From positions 46,264 through 102,161 of the forward strand of contig PANE01000030.1 of the NCBI GenBank assembly GCA_002708305.1: a stretch of 55,898 bases of DNA, written 5' to 3'. The DNA is from Rhodospirillaceae bacterium (GTDB lineage Bacteria; Pseudomonadota; Alphaproteobacteria; Thalassobaculales; Thalassobaculaceae). The stretch's first letter is position 1, and each line of letters starts with the position of its first letter. Of this stretch, positions 36,263 through 45,020 are shown piece after piece. The position numbers were made by a program, and so were the translations under genes. A model generated the notes under the pieces. It was given only the letters and a program-made list of their open reading frames with translations, did not search any database and had not been told where the DNA came from.

Positions 36263-37384
36263 TCATTGAATTGGGAAGTAATCCTCGCAGGTTCCCTCTC
36301 GATAAACGTCTGCCGTGCAACAATGTAACCCACCTCCAAAGGCATATGCATCTCGAAGGTCCACTTCTACAACTTCCATGCCTAGTTTATCTAATTGTTC
36401 TGCCTGATAGACCTCTGATTTCTCCACACAAACTGTTTTTGTATCAAGAACGAGAACGTTCATTGACAACCATACGGAAGAATAACAAAGAGGCGGTGGA
36501 GAGTTATGGGCGGGTTGCGCTGAGTCAATAATTTCCCATCCATTTTTATTGAACATCTCCCTCTGTTCCTCGGGAAGCCGCCGTTGTGGATTATTCATTA
36601 TGAGGCCAGGTTTAATTGGCGTGAAGGTAGCATCGATATGAATTGGATACGGATCACCAGGAAAATTGACTGTATGAACTCGATGACCCGGGAAGTGTCG
36701 AGCCAACCAATCGATACCTTTCAAGTTTGTCGTAAATCCGTGCTGAACAACAAGATCTTTGCCAAATCGTAAAACATCTGCCGCATCGAATAAAACTTCC
36801 TCCTCTGTCGTAACAAAAAATTTATTGGCGGTCCATTCTAACCTTTTTTGAACTCCTATTTTATCCGACAAGTAGTCTTGTCTATAGTCGTGATCTGTTA
36901 GCCTTGGTTTTGGAGCTGCCTCATGGCGCATTTCTGAATCTTCATCATAATATTTTTGGAGTAACGGCCTATAGCAAAGGTACTCGAACCATCTGCATCT
37001 ATAAGACATGGTTGCTTCTAATATTTCTTTTCCGACGGTAAGAAGAACATCTCGTGGAGGCATGCATCCAAACATAGTTTCTGCCTGCCAATCTGGAGTG
37101 CTTGTCTTTTGATTAAATTCCATCGGGGTAGGCCTATCCACGCGAATACCACGACCTTCGAGTTGGCTTGCAAACTGATCTAGTAACTCATTAGCTTTAT
37201 CCACCATTTCTTTAGGACGTGGACCAAATTGCCCTCTCATATCACTATCCTCAGGCACCTTGGCATCTAATGCTGGTTCGGGAGCCGGTATGCATGCGCC
37301 ATCTGCCGTCCCAACGATAACGTGCTTCAATGGGTCCCATTCATTCCAACTTGAAACGATGGTTTTTTGTCTTAACTGGTCCAT
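36263..37384 (-). CDS. Glycine amidinotransferase-like enzyme
   Basis: The 373-residue protein closely follows L-arginine:glycine amidinotransferase. The opening is WNEWDPLKHVIVGTADGACI, then ILEATMSYRCRWFEYLCYRP, and the three catalytic parts: FDAADVLRFG (Asp200/Asp203), IHIDATF (His249), and GGGLHCCTADV (Cys355). Such enzymes move the amidino group of arginine to an amine such as glycine or a related acceptor. The position next to the active His, a Met in the human enzyme, is Ile248 here, so the acceptor may differ from glycine. The start has AAGGA in front. The product may be a guanidino compound used as an osmolyte or intermediate; this is inference. Confidence 0.88.
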   Translation of the reverse strand: MDQLRQKTIVSSWNEWDPLKHVIVGTADGACIPAPEPALDAKVPEDSDMRGQFGPRPKEMVDKANELLDQFASQLEGRGIRVDRPTPMEFNQKTSTPDWQAETMFGCMPPRDVLLTVGKEILEATMSYRCRWFEYLCYRPLLQKYYDEDSEMRHEAAPKPRLTDHDYRQDYLSDKIGVQKRLEWTANKFFVTTEEEVLFDAADVLRFGKDLVVQHGFTTNLKGIDWLARHFPGHRVHTVNFPGDPYPIHIDATFTPIKPGLIMNNPQRRLPEEQREMFNKNGWEIIDSAQPAHNSPPPLCYSSVWLSMNVLVLDTKTVCVEKSEVYQAEQLDKLGMEVVEVDLRDAYAFGGGLHCCTADVYREGTCEDYFPIQ

Positions 37385-37512
37385 AACTTTTTTCCTTGGT
37401 CCAACAAAAAAACTGCTTATATGAGAACAATTTTTGTTTTATTCAATACATAAAGAATTAAATCTTAATGTATAGCTGACACTATAATTTAAATAGTCTT
37501 AGGTGTTTTGTG

Positions 37513-38553
37513 CTAAAAAGGTTCAAGCATTACTTTTATCTGATTGGAAGGCTTCTTTAATTCTTCAAAAGCTCGAGGAAAGTTTTCTAGATTGACACTT
37601 TCGCTTACCAAGCCGATTGCGTCGATCCTATTTTGCGCCAGCATATCAAGTGTCATTGCAAAATCACTTCGGTCATAACAAAAACAAAATGAGATATCGA
37701 CTTCTTTAATTACTGCAGTTGTCGGTTGAAAGGAATCTGAAACCATACAGAGCCCAACGACAACAACTCGAGTATAATTTGGCGCATAGTTAATCGCTAA
37801 CTGCATTGAACCGGCAATACCAACGGCATCAAACACAACAGACGGATGGCTACCTGATAGCCTTAAAAACCTCTCAGGAACATTTTCTTTGGAAGCATCG
37901 ATGGCGGCAGTAGCTCCAAATCTAGCTGCTTCATCTGCTCTCGCTTTTACTAAATCGCTGACGATTATATGTCGCGCTCCAAAAAACTTACACCACAAGG
38001 CAATTGATAGTCCCACTGGCCCTGCACCGATTATAAGAATATTATCTCCAACTTTTAAACATGCCCGTTTAACTGCGTGTAACCCAACGGCCAAAGGCTC
38101 TACCAGCGCGCCCTCTTGAAAACTTATATTATCGGGAAGCTTAAAGGTTTCGTTCGCGCCTACCCGAGTATATTCCGCGTAAGCCCCTGGATGGCCAGGG
38201 CTTGCCCGGTTTAAAACCTTGTAACACCGATGTGGCCTGCCAGCGAGGCAATCGGAACAGTGGCCACAACCAATTTGAGGCATTGCACAAACACGATCAC
38301 CTACTTTCCAATCGCTACCAACTTCAGTTCCTAGCTCAACGATCTCACCAGCAAACTCGTGTCCCATAACGGCCCCGGGGTTTATATCACGCCAGCCAGA
38401 TTCTGCATTATTGACCTCCGACCAATGCAAATCAGTTCCGCAAATACCACAGGCACAAACTTTTAATATCATGTCAGTAGGAGATGGCTCAGGATCAGCT
38501 ATACTCTCTATAGACAGCGGCAAACCTGAGCGATGAAAAACAGCAGCTCTCAT
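37513..38553 (-). CDS. Zinc-dependent medium-chain alcohol/polyol dehydrogenase
   Basis: The 346-residue protein has the catalytic zinc ligands Cys38, His65 and Glu66 (CGICGTD and GHEFAGE). It has four structural-zinc cysteines at 96, 99, 102 and 110 and the cofactor motif IIGAGPVGLSIALW. It resembles threonine, butanediol and polyol dehydrogenases. The zinc sites distinguish it from the zinc-free acrylyl-CoA reductase AcuI, so it should not be assigned to that step of DMSP breakdown. AAAGGAG precedes the ATG. It lies 128 bases upstream of the amidinotransferase gene's neighbourhood on the same strand. Confidence 0.87.
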   Translation of the reverse strand: MRAAVFHRSGLPLSIESIADPEPSPTDMILKVCACGICGTDLHWSEVNNAESGWRDINPGAVMGHEFAGEIVELGTEVGSDWKVGDRVCAMPQIGCGHCSDCLAGRPHRCYKVLNRASPGHPGAYAEYTRVGANETFKLPDNISFQEGALVEPLAVGLHAVKRACLKVGDNILIIGAGPVGLSIALWCKFFGARHIIVSDLVKARADEAARFGATAAIDASKENVPERFLRLSGSHPSVVFDAVGIAGSMQLAINYAPNYTRVVVVGLCMVSDSFQPTTAVIKEVDISFCFCYDRSDFAMTLDMLAQNRIDAIGLVSESVNLENFPRAFEELKKPSNQIKVMLEPF

Positions 38554-38740
38554 ACAAAAACTCCTTTATTAGTTTTTAACGCTACAAAGTTGAGTGCAAA
38601 AAGTGATTGTGCAATTATTATAAACTAAAGTTTATCGTGATTCATAAAATTCGTTACTTTGCTCAATATAAATTCACATCTGAGTTATCGTTCGCTAATG
38701 ACTTGGCATTCCCTTCATCGCGAGTTAAGTCATATCAAAC

Positions 38741-39574
38741 ATGTTTGGAAATAATACAATGAGCCACCCTGATTTTATCAACCATACTGTAGACGCTTTA
38801 AATATCTCCGCTAGTTCTGAGAATAAAATTCACGATGACAGTATTGCTAAACGTTTTGGTTTTCAGGGAGGCTTAGTTCCTGGTGTAGAGGTGTATGCTT
38901 ATATGACAAATCCAATCGTTCAATTTTTTGGTTATCAATGGTTGGAGATTGGAAGTATGGAATGTAAATTTATTAAGCCGGTCTATGATGGAGACCAAAC
39001 TGATATAAAAGCAAGTAAAAATCGAAATACTGAAATTTTGATAGAGGTCACAACACCAACCAACTTTTGTGCTCGTGGGATAGCAAACCTAGATAAAGCA
39101 GAAAAAAAAATTCAGCTTACCCCAGATGAAAAGATAATCCCGAGTCCCAATTTTAACTCTCGGCCCAAAGCATCTCCAGCATCGCTTAACAAAGGTAAGT
39201 TACTTGGAACGTTTCAGCAATTAATGATAGATAAAGATCAACACCAATACCTGCAAGATATAAGGGAATCATTAAGTCTTTATAGAGATGAGAAGATAAT
39301 TCACCCAGGGTGGGTGCTTCGAATGGCAAATAAAGCATTATCCACAAATGTAAAATTAGGACCATGGATACACGTTGGCAGTAAAATTCAAAATTATAAT
39401 GTCGCCCACTGCGGGGATACCTTATCTGCCCAAACATCAATTTCCGATTCTTATGAGCACAAAGGGCATTTATTTGTTGAGATGGACGTAAAAATCGTAA
39501 ACAGTATTAAATGTTTTACCCACATCATACATACTGCAATTTATCGACCAAGGCCGGTAAATTCTAACGATTAA
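38741..39574 (+). CDS. Double-hotdog MaoC-like protein
   Basis: The 277-residue protein looks like two hotdog domains in one chain. The N-terminal half has the block IHDDSIAKRFGFQGGLVPGVEVYAYM, typical of MaoC-like hydratases and related thioesterases. The C-terminal half contains a second hotdog pattern, VAHCGDTLSAQTSISD. MaoC-type proteins add water to enoyl-CoA. The gene precedes the enoyl-CoA hydratase gene by 46 bases, so both may act on the same acyl-CoA chain. A second Met six residues in is another possible start. Catalytic activity is not certain, because the canonical Asp/His dyad is only partly visible. Confidence 0.72.
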   Translation: MFGNNTMSHPDFINHTVDALNISASSENKIHDDSIAKRFGFQGGLVPGVEVYAYMTNPIVQFFGYQWLEIGSMECKFIKPVYDGDQTDIKASKNRNTEILIEVTTPTNFCARGIANLDKAEKKIQLTPDEKIIPSPNFNSRPKASPASLNKGKLLGTFQQLMIDKDQHQYLQDIRESLSLYRDEKIIHPGWVLRMANKALSTNVKLGPWIHVGSKIQNYNVAHCGDTLSAQTSISDSYEHKGHLFVEMDVKIVNSIKCFTHIIHTAIYRPRPVNSND

Positions 39575-39620
39575 AAAACACTACGAGATTAAAAACACCA
39601 TGAATTGAGAGGATATTTTC

Positions 39621-40394
39621 ATGCCAGAATTTTTTAACGCTGATCGGGACGGTCATATTTTAACCATCACACTCAATCGTCCTGAAAGAATGAATGCTTT
39701 ACATTCACCTGCACATTTTGAATTACATGAAATTTTTGACGAGTTTGAAAATGACCCAGACTTATGGGTTGGTATCTTAACTGGAGCAGGTGAACGCGCC
39801 TTTAGTGCAGGAAACGACCTAAGATGGCAAGCTGAAGGAGGTTCACGAGAGAAGCCTTCTAGTGGTTTCGGTGGGATAACAGAACGGTTTGAACGAAGCA
39901 AACCAATGATAGCAGCTGTTAATGGCGTAGCAATGGGAGGTGGGTTTGAGCTTGCTTTAGCTTGCGATATCATAATAGCCGCAGAAAATGCGTTATTTGC
40001 GCTACCCGAGCCTAAAGTTGGTTTGGCCGCACTAGCAGGTGGGCTCCATCGACTTCCACGAATGATCCCTCTAAAACGAGCTATGGGTATGATTCTTACG
40101 GCAAGACATGTACCGGCAAAAGAAGGATATGAATTAGGGTTTGTTACGCAGCTTGTTCCAGAAGGAGAGGCTCTATCGGCAGCTAAAGAGTTCGCTAATC
40201 AGATCATGGAGTGTTCTCCTGTATCAATTAGGACAAGCTTGGATGTTGTTCGGCGAGGCTTGGAACACAGCGATGTAAAAGCTGCGATGTCTGCTGAATA
40301 CGACAGCGTCAAAACACTATGGAATAGTGAGGACCTGATAGAAGGTCCCTTAGCTTTTTCGGAAAAAAGAAAACCAAATTGGAAAGGCAAATAG
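39621..40394 (+). CDS. Enoyl-CoA hydratase/isomerase family protein
   Basis: The 257-residue crotonase has the oxyanion-hole blocks FSAGNDL and NGVAMGGGFELALACD. Both catalytic glutamates are present: Glu110 in GGGFE and Glu130 in ALPEPKVGL. This argues for a true hydratase rather than an isomerase or a broken copy. It would add water to 2-enoyl-CoA in the cytosol. GAGAGG precedes the ATG. The next gene starts three bases after its stop, so the two are coupled. Confidence 0.88.
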   Translation: MPEFFNADRDGHILTITLNRPERMNALHSPAHFELHEIFDEFENDPDLWVGILTGAGERAFSAGNDLRWQAEGGSREKPSSGFGGITERFERSKPMIAAVNGVAMGGGFELALACDIIIAAENALFALPEPKVGLAALAGGLHRLPRMIPLKRAMGMILTARHVPAKEGYELGFVTQLVPEGEALSAAKEFANQIMECSPVSIRTSLDVVRRGLEHSDVKAAMSAEYDSVKTLWNSEDLIEGPLAFSEKRKPNWKGK

Positions 40395-40397
40395 TTC

Positions 40398-41408
40398 TTG
40401 TCCTTAGGCCGGCCAACAACTGTTAGACTGCAGAGAATAGCGCGTGCATACCGTGAATCTGGCGCGTTGTTGGCAGCCGTTGAGTTAGATTTATTTTCAA
40501 AAATTAATCAGGGTGCAAATACCGAAGAGAAGTTATCAGCTGCGTTAGGCATCTCATCATTAAATGCCGAGAGAATTACGGTGGCGTGTCTTGGGTTAGG
40601 ATTAATAATAAGAGATGAAGATAAGTTGAAAAACGCAATAGACGTCGAACGGTTTTTAACAAAAGAGAAAAGCACCTATGCTGGTGATTGGATGTTCTTT
40701 ACACAGCCCGATTGGGAAAAGTGGGGCCGCCTCTCCGATTTTCTCAAAAATAACGAACCGGCAAAACTTGATAATGAAACCGTTAAAGGCATAACAATAG
40801 ATGAAGCCAGACGATATCATAGGGCAACCTTTAGTATAGGAAGAGGAGCTGGGCGCCTTTTTGTTCGAAGTGTAGATTTATCGTTTCACCATAGGATGTT
40901 GGATATAGGGGGAGGCTCAGGGGCTTATTGCATAGAGGCATGCAACGCGAACCCTCATTTAAAAGCGACAGTCCTAGACCTTCCAGAAGTAACATTAGTG
41001 GCTCAAGAGTTTATTGCAGAAAATAATCTATCCGATAGAATTATCACTCACGATGCCGATTTTAATAAAGATCCTTTTCCTAAGGATGCTGATATTGCAA
41101 TTATGGCCAGTAACCTCCCAATGTATGGAAGGCAGGCTATTCAAGCAGTAATTCAAAAAGTATATGATGCTTTGCTGCCCAACGGGGAATTTCATCTGAT
41201 TGGCGAAGCATTAAATGAAGATAGAAGTGGTCCAACTGATCCAGCGATATGGGGACTAGCGCAGACACTTCATAATAGTACTGGGATGGCCCATTCGATC
41301 ACAGAATGTACTGATTATATAAAAAATGCAGGTTTTCAATCTATTGATATTAATGAATTCGTCCCTGGTGTCTTGACTAGAATAAGTGGCGTTAAGTCTT
41401 CAAACTAA
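40398..41408 (+). CDS. SAM-dependent O-methyltransferase-fold protein without the usual catalytic His
   Basis: The 336-residue protein has the N-terminal dimerisation domain of the acetylserotonin/caffeate O-methyltransferase family (RIARAYRESGALLAAVELDL). The SAM-binding motif is MLDIGGGSGAYC, with DLPEV as the second acidic block. In that family the catalytic His lies in a LHDW motif after the ADLxLL strand; here the equivalent reads NLPMY, so the general base is missing. This may mean altered chemistry, as in the RdmB hydroxylase branch. The start is TTG, three bases after the hydratase stop, with only a weak binding site. The substrate is unknown. Confidence 0.78.
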   Translation: MSLGRPTTVRLQRIARAYRESGALLAAVELDLFSKINQGANTEEKLSAALGISSLNAERITVACLGLGLIIRDEDKLKNAIDVERFLTKEKSTYAGDWMFFTQPDWEKWGRLSDFLKNNEPAKLDNETVKGITIDEARRYHRATFSIGRGAGRLFVRSVDLSFHHRMLDIGGGSGAYCIEACNANPHLKATVLDLPEVTLVAQEFIAENNLSDRIITHDADFNKDPFPKDADIAIMASNLPMYGRQAIQAVIQKVYDALLPNGEFHLIGEALNEDRSGPTDPAIWGLAQTLHNSTGMAHSITECTDYIKNAGFQSIDINEFVPGVLTRISGVKSSN

Positions 41409-41409
41409 T

Positions 41410-41428
41410 CGCCTCAGCCCCCTAGGCG
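41410..41428. terminator. Possible bidirectional terminator between convergent genes
   Basis: A CGCCT/AGGCG stem with a nine-base loop fills the 21-base gap between the methyltransferase-fold gene and the GFA gene. The plus strand then has TTT. It is weak and overlaps the end regions of both genes, so this is only a suggestion. Confidence 0.35.
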
Positions 41429-41429
41429 T

Positions 41430-41858
41430 TTAAACTAGGGCAACCTTCATCCACCTACCCCGCCTTCTCTCAAGGCGAGATTTTTTTGATTCATCATCGT
41501 AGTGAGCAGCCTCCGATAACTTGACCTCAACTTGATCTAGATCAAGCGCGTTTACAATACAATTACCAATCAACTGTTTATTTTCTTCATCAAGCATAAC
41601 AGCGCTAACGTAAACGCCACATTCTTTACAAACTAAAAAGTCTGTGACGCCAAGGCCCATGTTATATTTAGATAACTTAGTTTTATCAATTACCGATATT
41701 TCAAGTTCACCATCAGGATCAGCCGTTGCACGGACATTATGCTTTCGGCAAAAACTGCATTGGCATGCCCTAATAGGTAATTCATTGAATGGTTTCGAGA
41801 GAGAAAATTTCAACTTTAAATTACCACAGTGACATCCACCTTTAATTATGTGAACCAT
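41430..41858 (-). CDS. GFA/CENP-V family zinc protein
   Basis: The 142-residue protein has the cysteine pattern of the glutathione-dependent formaldehyde-activating family. GGCHCGN carries Cys9 and Cys11, CQCSFC carries Cys32, Cys34 and Cys37, and VCKEC carries Cys77 and Cys80. These bind two zinc ions. Family members bind or process S-hydroxymethylglutathione, but most are uncharacterised and the formaldehyde role is disputed. It faces the methyltransferase-fold gene end to end. Confidence 0.84.
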   Translation of the reverse strand: MVHIIKGGCHCGNLKLKFSLSKPFNELPIRACQCSFCRKHNVRATADPDGELEISVIDKTKLSKYNMGLGVTDFLVCKECGVYVSAVMLDEENKQLIGNCIVNALDLDQVEVKLSEAAHYDDESKKSRLERRRGRWMKVALV

Positions 41859-41986
41859 TAAACACCTCTTATCCTATCATCAAATTGGAATACTTTTTTA
41901 CGTTAAGATAATTATTTCCTCACTATTCGCTATTCCGTCTATCGATCTTCAATAAATCATAGACTTTATTTAGAACTTTTCAAAAT

Positions 41987-42859
41987 TTAGGCTTTTTGTT
42001 CTCTATAAAAAACATATAAGCCTGCTGCTACGATAACACTCGATCCTAACCACATATTCAGGCTTGGAATATCATTAAAAATAAAAAAACCAAGTAATGA
42101 AACCCACAGTAATTTTGTGTAGTTATAAGGAGCTAAAAGTGAAGCCTCTGAACGGCTAAAAGCACTAATCATACATAAGTGAGCTATAGCGCCCAATAGA
42201 CCAGTTGAAAGAAAAATAAACCAATGAATTTCTGATGGGGAAACCCAGACAAATGGCACCAGAATACTCGTCCAAAAAATCCCTCCTAATCCTGTATAGA
42301 AGAGCGTTGTGCTAGTCTTCTCTGTTGCAGATAATAATCGTGTTATAATTTGAAAAACCGCAAAGAAAATGGCCCCCAAAAAAGGCATTAGCGAGGCCCA
42401 ATGCCATAAACCTCCCCCAGGCCTGACAACAATCAATACTCCTAATAATCCAACAATTACAGCTATCCAACGATTAATTCCTACCCTTTCTTTAAGGATT
42501 GGTATGGATAATATGGTTATGAATAACGGGGCGGTAAAACCTATAGCTGTAGCTTCAGCTATAGGTAAATATGTCAGACCCAAAAATAGAAATGTTATCG
42601 AAGCCGCCAAAAATGCAGGCCGCAGTAACTGAACAATGGGCCTGTCAGTTTTAATTAATTTAGGGAGCGTCTCTCGCCGAACTAAAAAGAAAGTCCAAAG
42701 AGTCAAGTTAATCCCAAGGAAATAACCCCAAACAAGCTGAAGTGAGTGCAATTCTGAAGTAAAAATTTTGCAAATGGTATCAACAATCGAGATCAAAAGT
42801 ATGGCCAGCACAAAAAATAATATTCCTGTGATTTTTTGTCCGGGCACTACTTCTGGCAT
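41987..42859 (-). CDS. EamA/DMT superfamily transporter
   Basis: The 290-residue protein has ten predicted membrane helices in two EamA repeats (around residues 10-140 and 155-285). The first includes PIAEATAIGFTAPLFITILS and ERVGINRWIAVIVGLLGVLIV; the second includes SRSEASLLAPYNYTKLLWVS. Members export amino acids, nucleotides or other small metabolites. It stands between the GFA gene and sufA on the same strand, with gaps of 128 and 79 bases. The substrate is unknown. Confidence 0.87.
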   Translation of the reverse strand: MPEVVPGQKITGILFFVLAILLISIVDTICKIFTSELHSLQLVWGYFLGINLTLWTFFLVRRETLPKLIKTDRPIVQLLRPAFLAASITFLFLGLTYLPIAEATAIGFTAPLFITILSIPILKERVGINRWIAVIVGLLGVLIVVRPGGGLWHWASLMPFLGAIFFAVFQIITRLLSATEKTSTTLFYTGLGGIFWTSILVPFVWVSPSEIHWFIFLSTGLLGAIAHLCMISAFSRSEASLLAPYNYTKLLWVSLLGFFIFNDIPSLNMWLGSSVIVAAGLYVFYREQKA

Positions 42860-42938
42860 TAAGGCTCCGTGCTAGACAACAGGGTCAACGCCCAATTGTC
42901 ACAGAATATCTATAAGCAAAAAATTGGATGGCAATATT

Positions 42939-43307
42939 TTATTGTTTTACAGAAAAGCTCTCACCACAACCACATCTGCTTATTTCGTTAGGATTATTAA
43001 AAACAAAACCCGAAGACATTTTGTCTTCTTTGTAGTCCATTTCGGAACCAATGATAAACATTATTGCAGTTGGGTCTATAAACAATGTGACCCCATTTTC
43101 TTCAACCTTATCCTCGAACTTCTTCTGCTCTTTTGCATACTCAACGAAGTAACTCAAACCCGAACAACCCGTAGTTTTAACACCTACTCGAAGTCCTAGT
43201 ATCTTGTCATCACCACTTTTTTCCATCAATAACTTAGCTCTAGTGACAGCGGCTTCAGTCAATGTAATTGGTGCTTTACCTGGTTCAAATTGAAACATTA
43301 CACTCAT
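42939..43307 (-). CDS. sufA: A-type iron-sulfur carrier (SufA/IscA family)
   Basis: The 122-residue protein has the three invariant cysteines of A-type carriers: Cys48 in TTGCSG and Cys112/Cys114 in RCGCGESF. It carries assembled Fe-S clusters to target proteins. It is the last gene of the SUF operon, 67 bases after sufT, which supports the name SufA over ErpA or IscA. A second Met at residue 4 may be the true start. Confidence 0.88.
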   Translation of the reverse strand: MSVMFQFEPGKAPITLTEAAVTRAKLLMEKSGDDKILGLRVGVKTTGCSGLSYFVEYAKEQKKFEDKVEENGVTLFIDPTAIMFIIGSEMDYKEDKMSSGFVFNNPNEISRCGCGESFSVKQ

Positions 43308-43374
43308 CCCAAAATTGTCTTTTTTTTAGTCAACGTAACCATACCAATACTATAGAACAATAAAAGTTTTCGAT

Positions 43375-43788
43375 CTAAAAAATATTCAGTATTAATTTAG
43401 CGTCCTCAGTCATCCGATCCTGGGTCCAAGCCGGCTCCCAAGTCAATTCCACCTCTACTTCCCCTACACCATCAACCGCCGATACTGCAGCAGCTACATC
43501 ATAGGGCATCTCTCCAGCTACAGGACAAGCGGGGGCAGTAAGCGTCATTAAAACCTTTACATCGCCCCCCTCTAGGCGCTCTGTATCGTAAATCAGACCA
43601 AGGTCATAAATATTAACTGGGATCTCGGGATCATGCACTGTTCGCAAGGCCTCAATAATGGCCTCGTCTGACGCCACTGCAACACCACCTTCGAGTTTAG
43701 CTCCCGCTCGTGCTTTCGTGCCTTCAGGCACAGCCGGTCCCATCATAAAGGACCCATATGGATTAACGCCTGGATCATAATCGGTCAT
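43375..43788 (-). CDS. sufT: SUF-associated DUF59 protein (SufT)
   Basis: The 137-residue protein has the MIP18/DUF59 fold: EALRTVHDPEIPVNIYDLGLIYD, then VLMTLTAPACPVAGEMP with the conserved Cys, and VEVELTWEPAWTQDRM at the C-terminus. It assists Fe-S cluster maturation. The N-terminal 45 residues are extra, acidic and probably flexible. Its ATG overlaps the sufS stop (ATGA). This order, sufS-sufT-sufA, is frequent in alphaproteobacteria. Confidence 0.88.
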   Translation of the reverse strand: MTDYDPGVNPYGSFMMGPAVPEGTKARAGAKLEGGVAVASDEAIIEALRTVHDPEIPVNIYDLGLIYDTERLEGGDVKVLMTLTAPACPVAGEMPYDVAAAVSAVDGVGEVEVELTWEPAWTQDRMTEDAKLILNIF

Positions 43789-45020
43789 TTAAAAATCTCT
43801 TTAACTTTCTCAAGACTAGTGGCAAGGATATCAACATCTTCCCGTGTATTATACAATCCAAAACTTGCCCTTGTGGCTGACGGTATGTCAAAACGCTCCA
43901 TAAGTGGTTGTGCACAATGATGGCCGGCACGAACAGCCACGCCATTTTGATCTATAATTGTAGCAATATCGTGAGGATGAGCACAGTCCATTGTAAATGA
44001 TAATACGCTCACCTTCCCAGGGGCGGTTCCAATGAAGTTCAAACCCTCTATTCCTGATAATCGTTGGGTAGCATATTCCAACAGATCGACCTCATATTCC
44101 GCTATTTTGTTCAAACCGATGTTGTTCATATAATCAATAGCGGCTCCCAAACCGATTGCTTGTGCAATAGGTGGGGTACCTGCCTCAAATTTATCGGGGA
44201 GATCCGCCCAAGTCGTCTTATCAAAAGTCACGGTATTTATCATACCTCCTCCACCTTGATAGGGAGGCATCACATTCAATAAATCTCTTTTCCCGTAAAG
44301 AACGCCTATCCCTGATGGGCCATAAACCTTGTGCCCACCAAATGCATAGAAATCCACACCCAAATCTTGAACGTCAACAGGCATATGCACAACACCCTGC
44401 GCTCCATCAATCACAACTACCGCACCATGGGCATGAGCAATTTTGGTCACCTCTTTAACAGGGAGAACAGTTCCTAAAACATTTGAGACATGGCAAAAGG
44501 CTACAATTTTTGTTTTCTTAGAAATTAATCTTTCAAACTCTTCTAACCGAATGACACCATCATCATCAACTGGAACAACATTAATTTTACAACCAACCTG
44601 ATCTCTTAATAATTGCCATGGAATTATATTGGAGTGATGCTCAGCCCAGGTTAATACAATTTCATCCTCGGGACCCAAGTTCTTAATCCCAAAACTATTA
44701 GCCACTAAATTAATTGATTCAGTCGTTCCTTTAGTGAAAATGATTTCTTGTTCAAACTCTGCATTTATAAACCGCGCTACCTTTAGCCGAGCCTCCTCAT
44801 AACGAGCAGATGTTTGTTCGGACATGTAGTGGAGCCCTCTATGGACATTAGAATATTCAGCTTCATAAACATGCTTGACTGCGTCAATTACCTGTTTTGG
44901 CTTTTGTGCTGAACCGGCAGAGTCTAAATATACTAACCTTTTACCCCGAACCTCTTCTTTTAGGATTGGAAAGTCATTTCGAATCGAAGCAGCATCAAAT
45001 GGGATTGTTTTGCCTATCAT
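43785..45020 (-). CDS. sufS: Cysteine desulfurase SufS
   Basis: The 411-residue PLP enzyme has the PLP lysine Lys231 in FGGHKVYGPSG and the sulfur-carrying Cys369 in RAGHHCAQPLM, within a short active-site loop typical of group II desulfurases. It removes sulfur from cysteine to make alanine and a persulfide for cluster building. It overlaps sufD by one base and sufT by four bases. A SufE or SufU partner gene is not in the operon and must be elsewhere. Confidence 0.93.
   Translation of the reverse strand: MIGKTIPFDAASIRNDFPILKEEVRGKRLVYLDSAGSAQKPKQVIDAVKHVYEAEYSNVHRGLHYMSEQTSARYEEARLKVARFINAEFEQEIIFTKGTTESINLVANSFGIKNLGPEDEIVLTWAEHHSNIIPWQLLRDQVGCKINVVPVDDDGVIRLEEFERLISKKTKIVAFCHVSNVLGTVLPVKEVTKIAHAHGAVVVIDGAQGVVHMPVDVQDLGVDFYAFGGHKVYGPSGIGVLYGKRDLLNVMPPYQGGGGMINTVTFDKTTWADLPDKFEAGTPPIAQAIGLGAAIDYMNNIGLNKIAEYEVDLLEYATQRLSGIEGLNFIGTAPGKVSVLSFTMDCAHPHDIATIIDQNGVAVRAGHHCAQPLMERFDIPSATRASFGLYNTREDVDILATSLEKVKEIFK

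Noticed and set aside
37513-38553. Assigning the alcohol dehydrogenase as the acrylyl-CoA reductase AcuI of DMSP metabolism.
   Set aside because: AcuI is a zinc-free YhdH-type protein. This protein has complete catalytic and structural zinc sites.
42924-43199. An open frame on the plus strand across the end of sufA.
   Set aside because: It is antisense to sufA, has a weak start, and the sufA motifs are intact.
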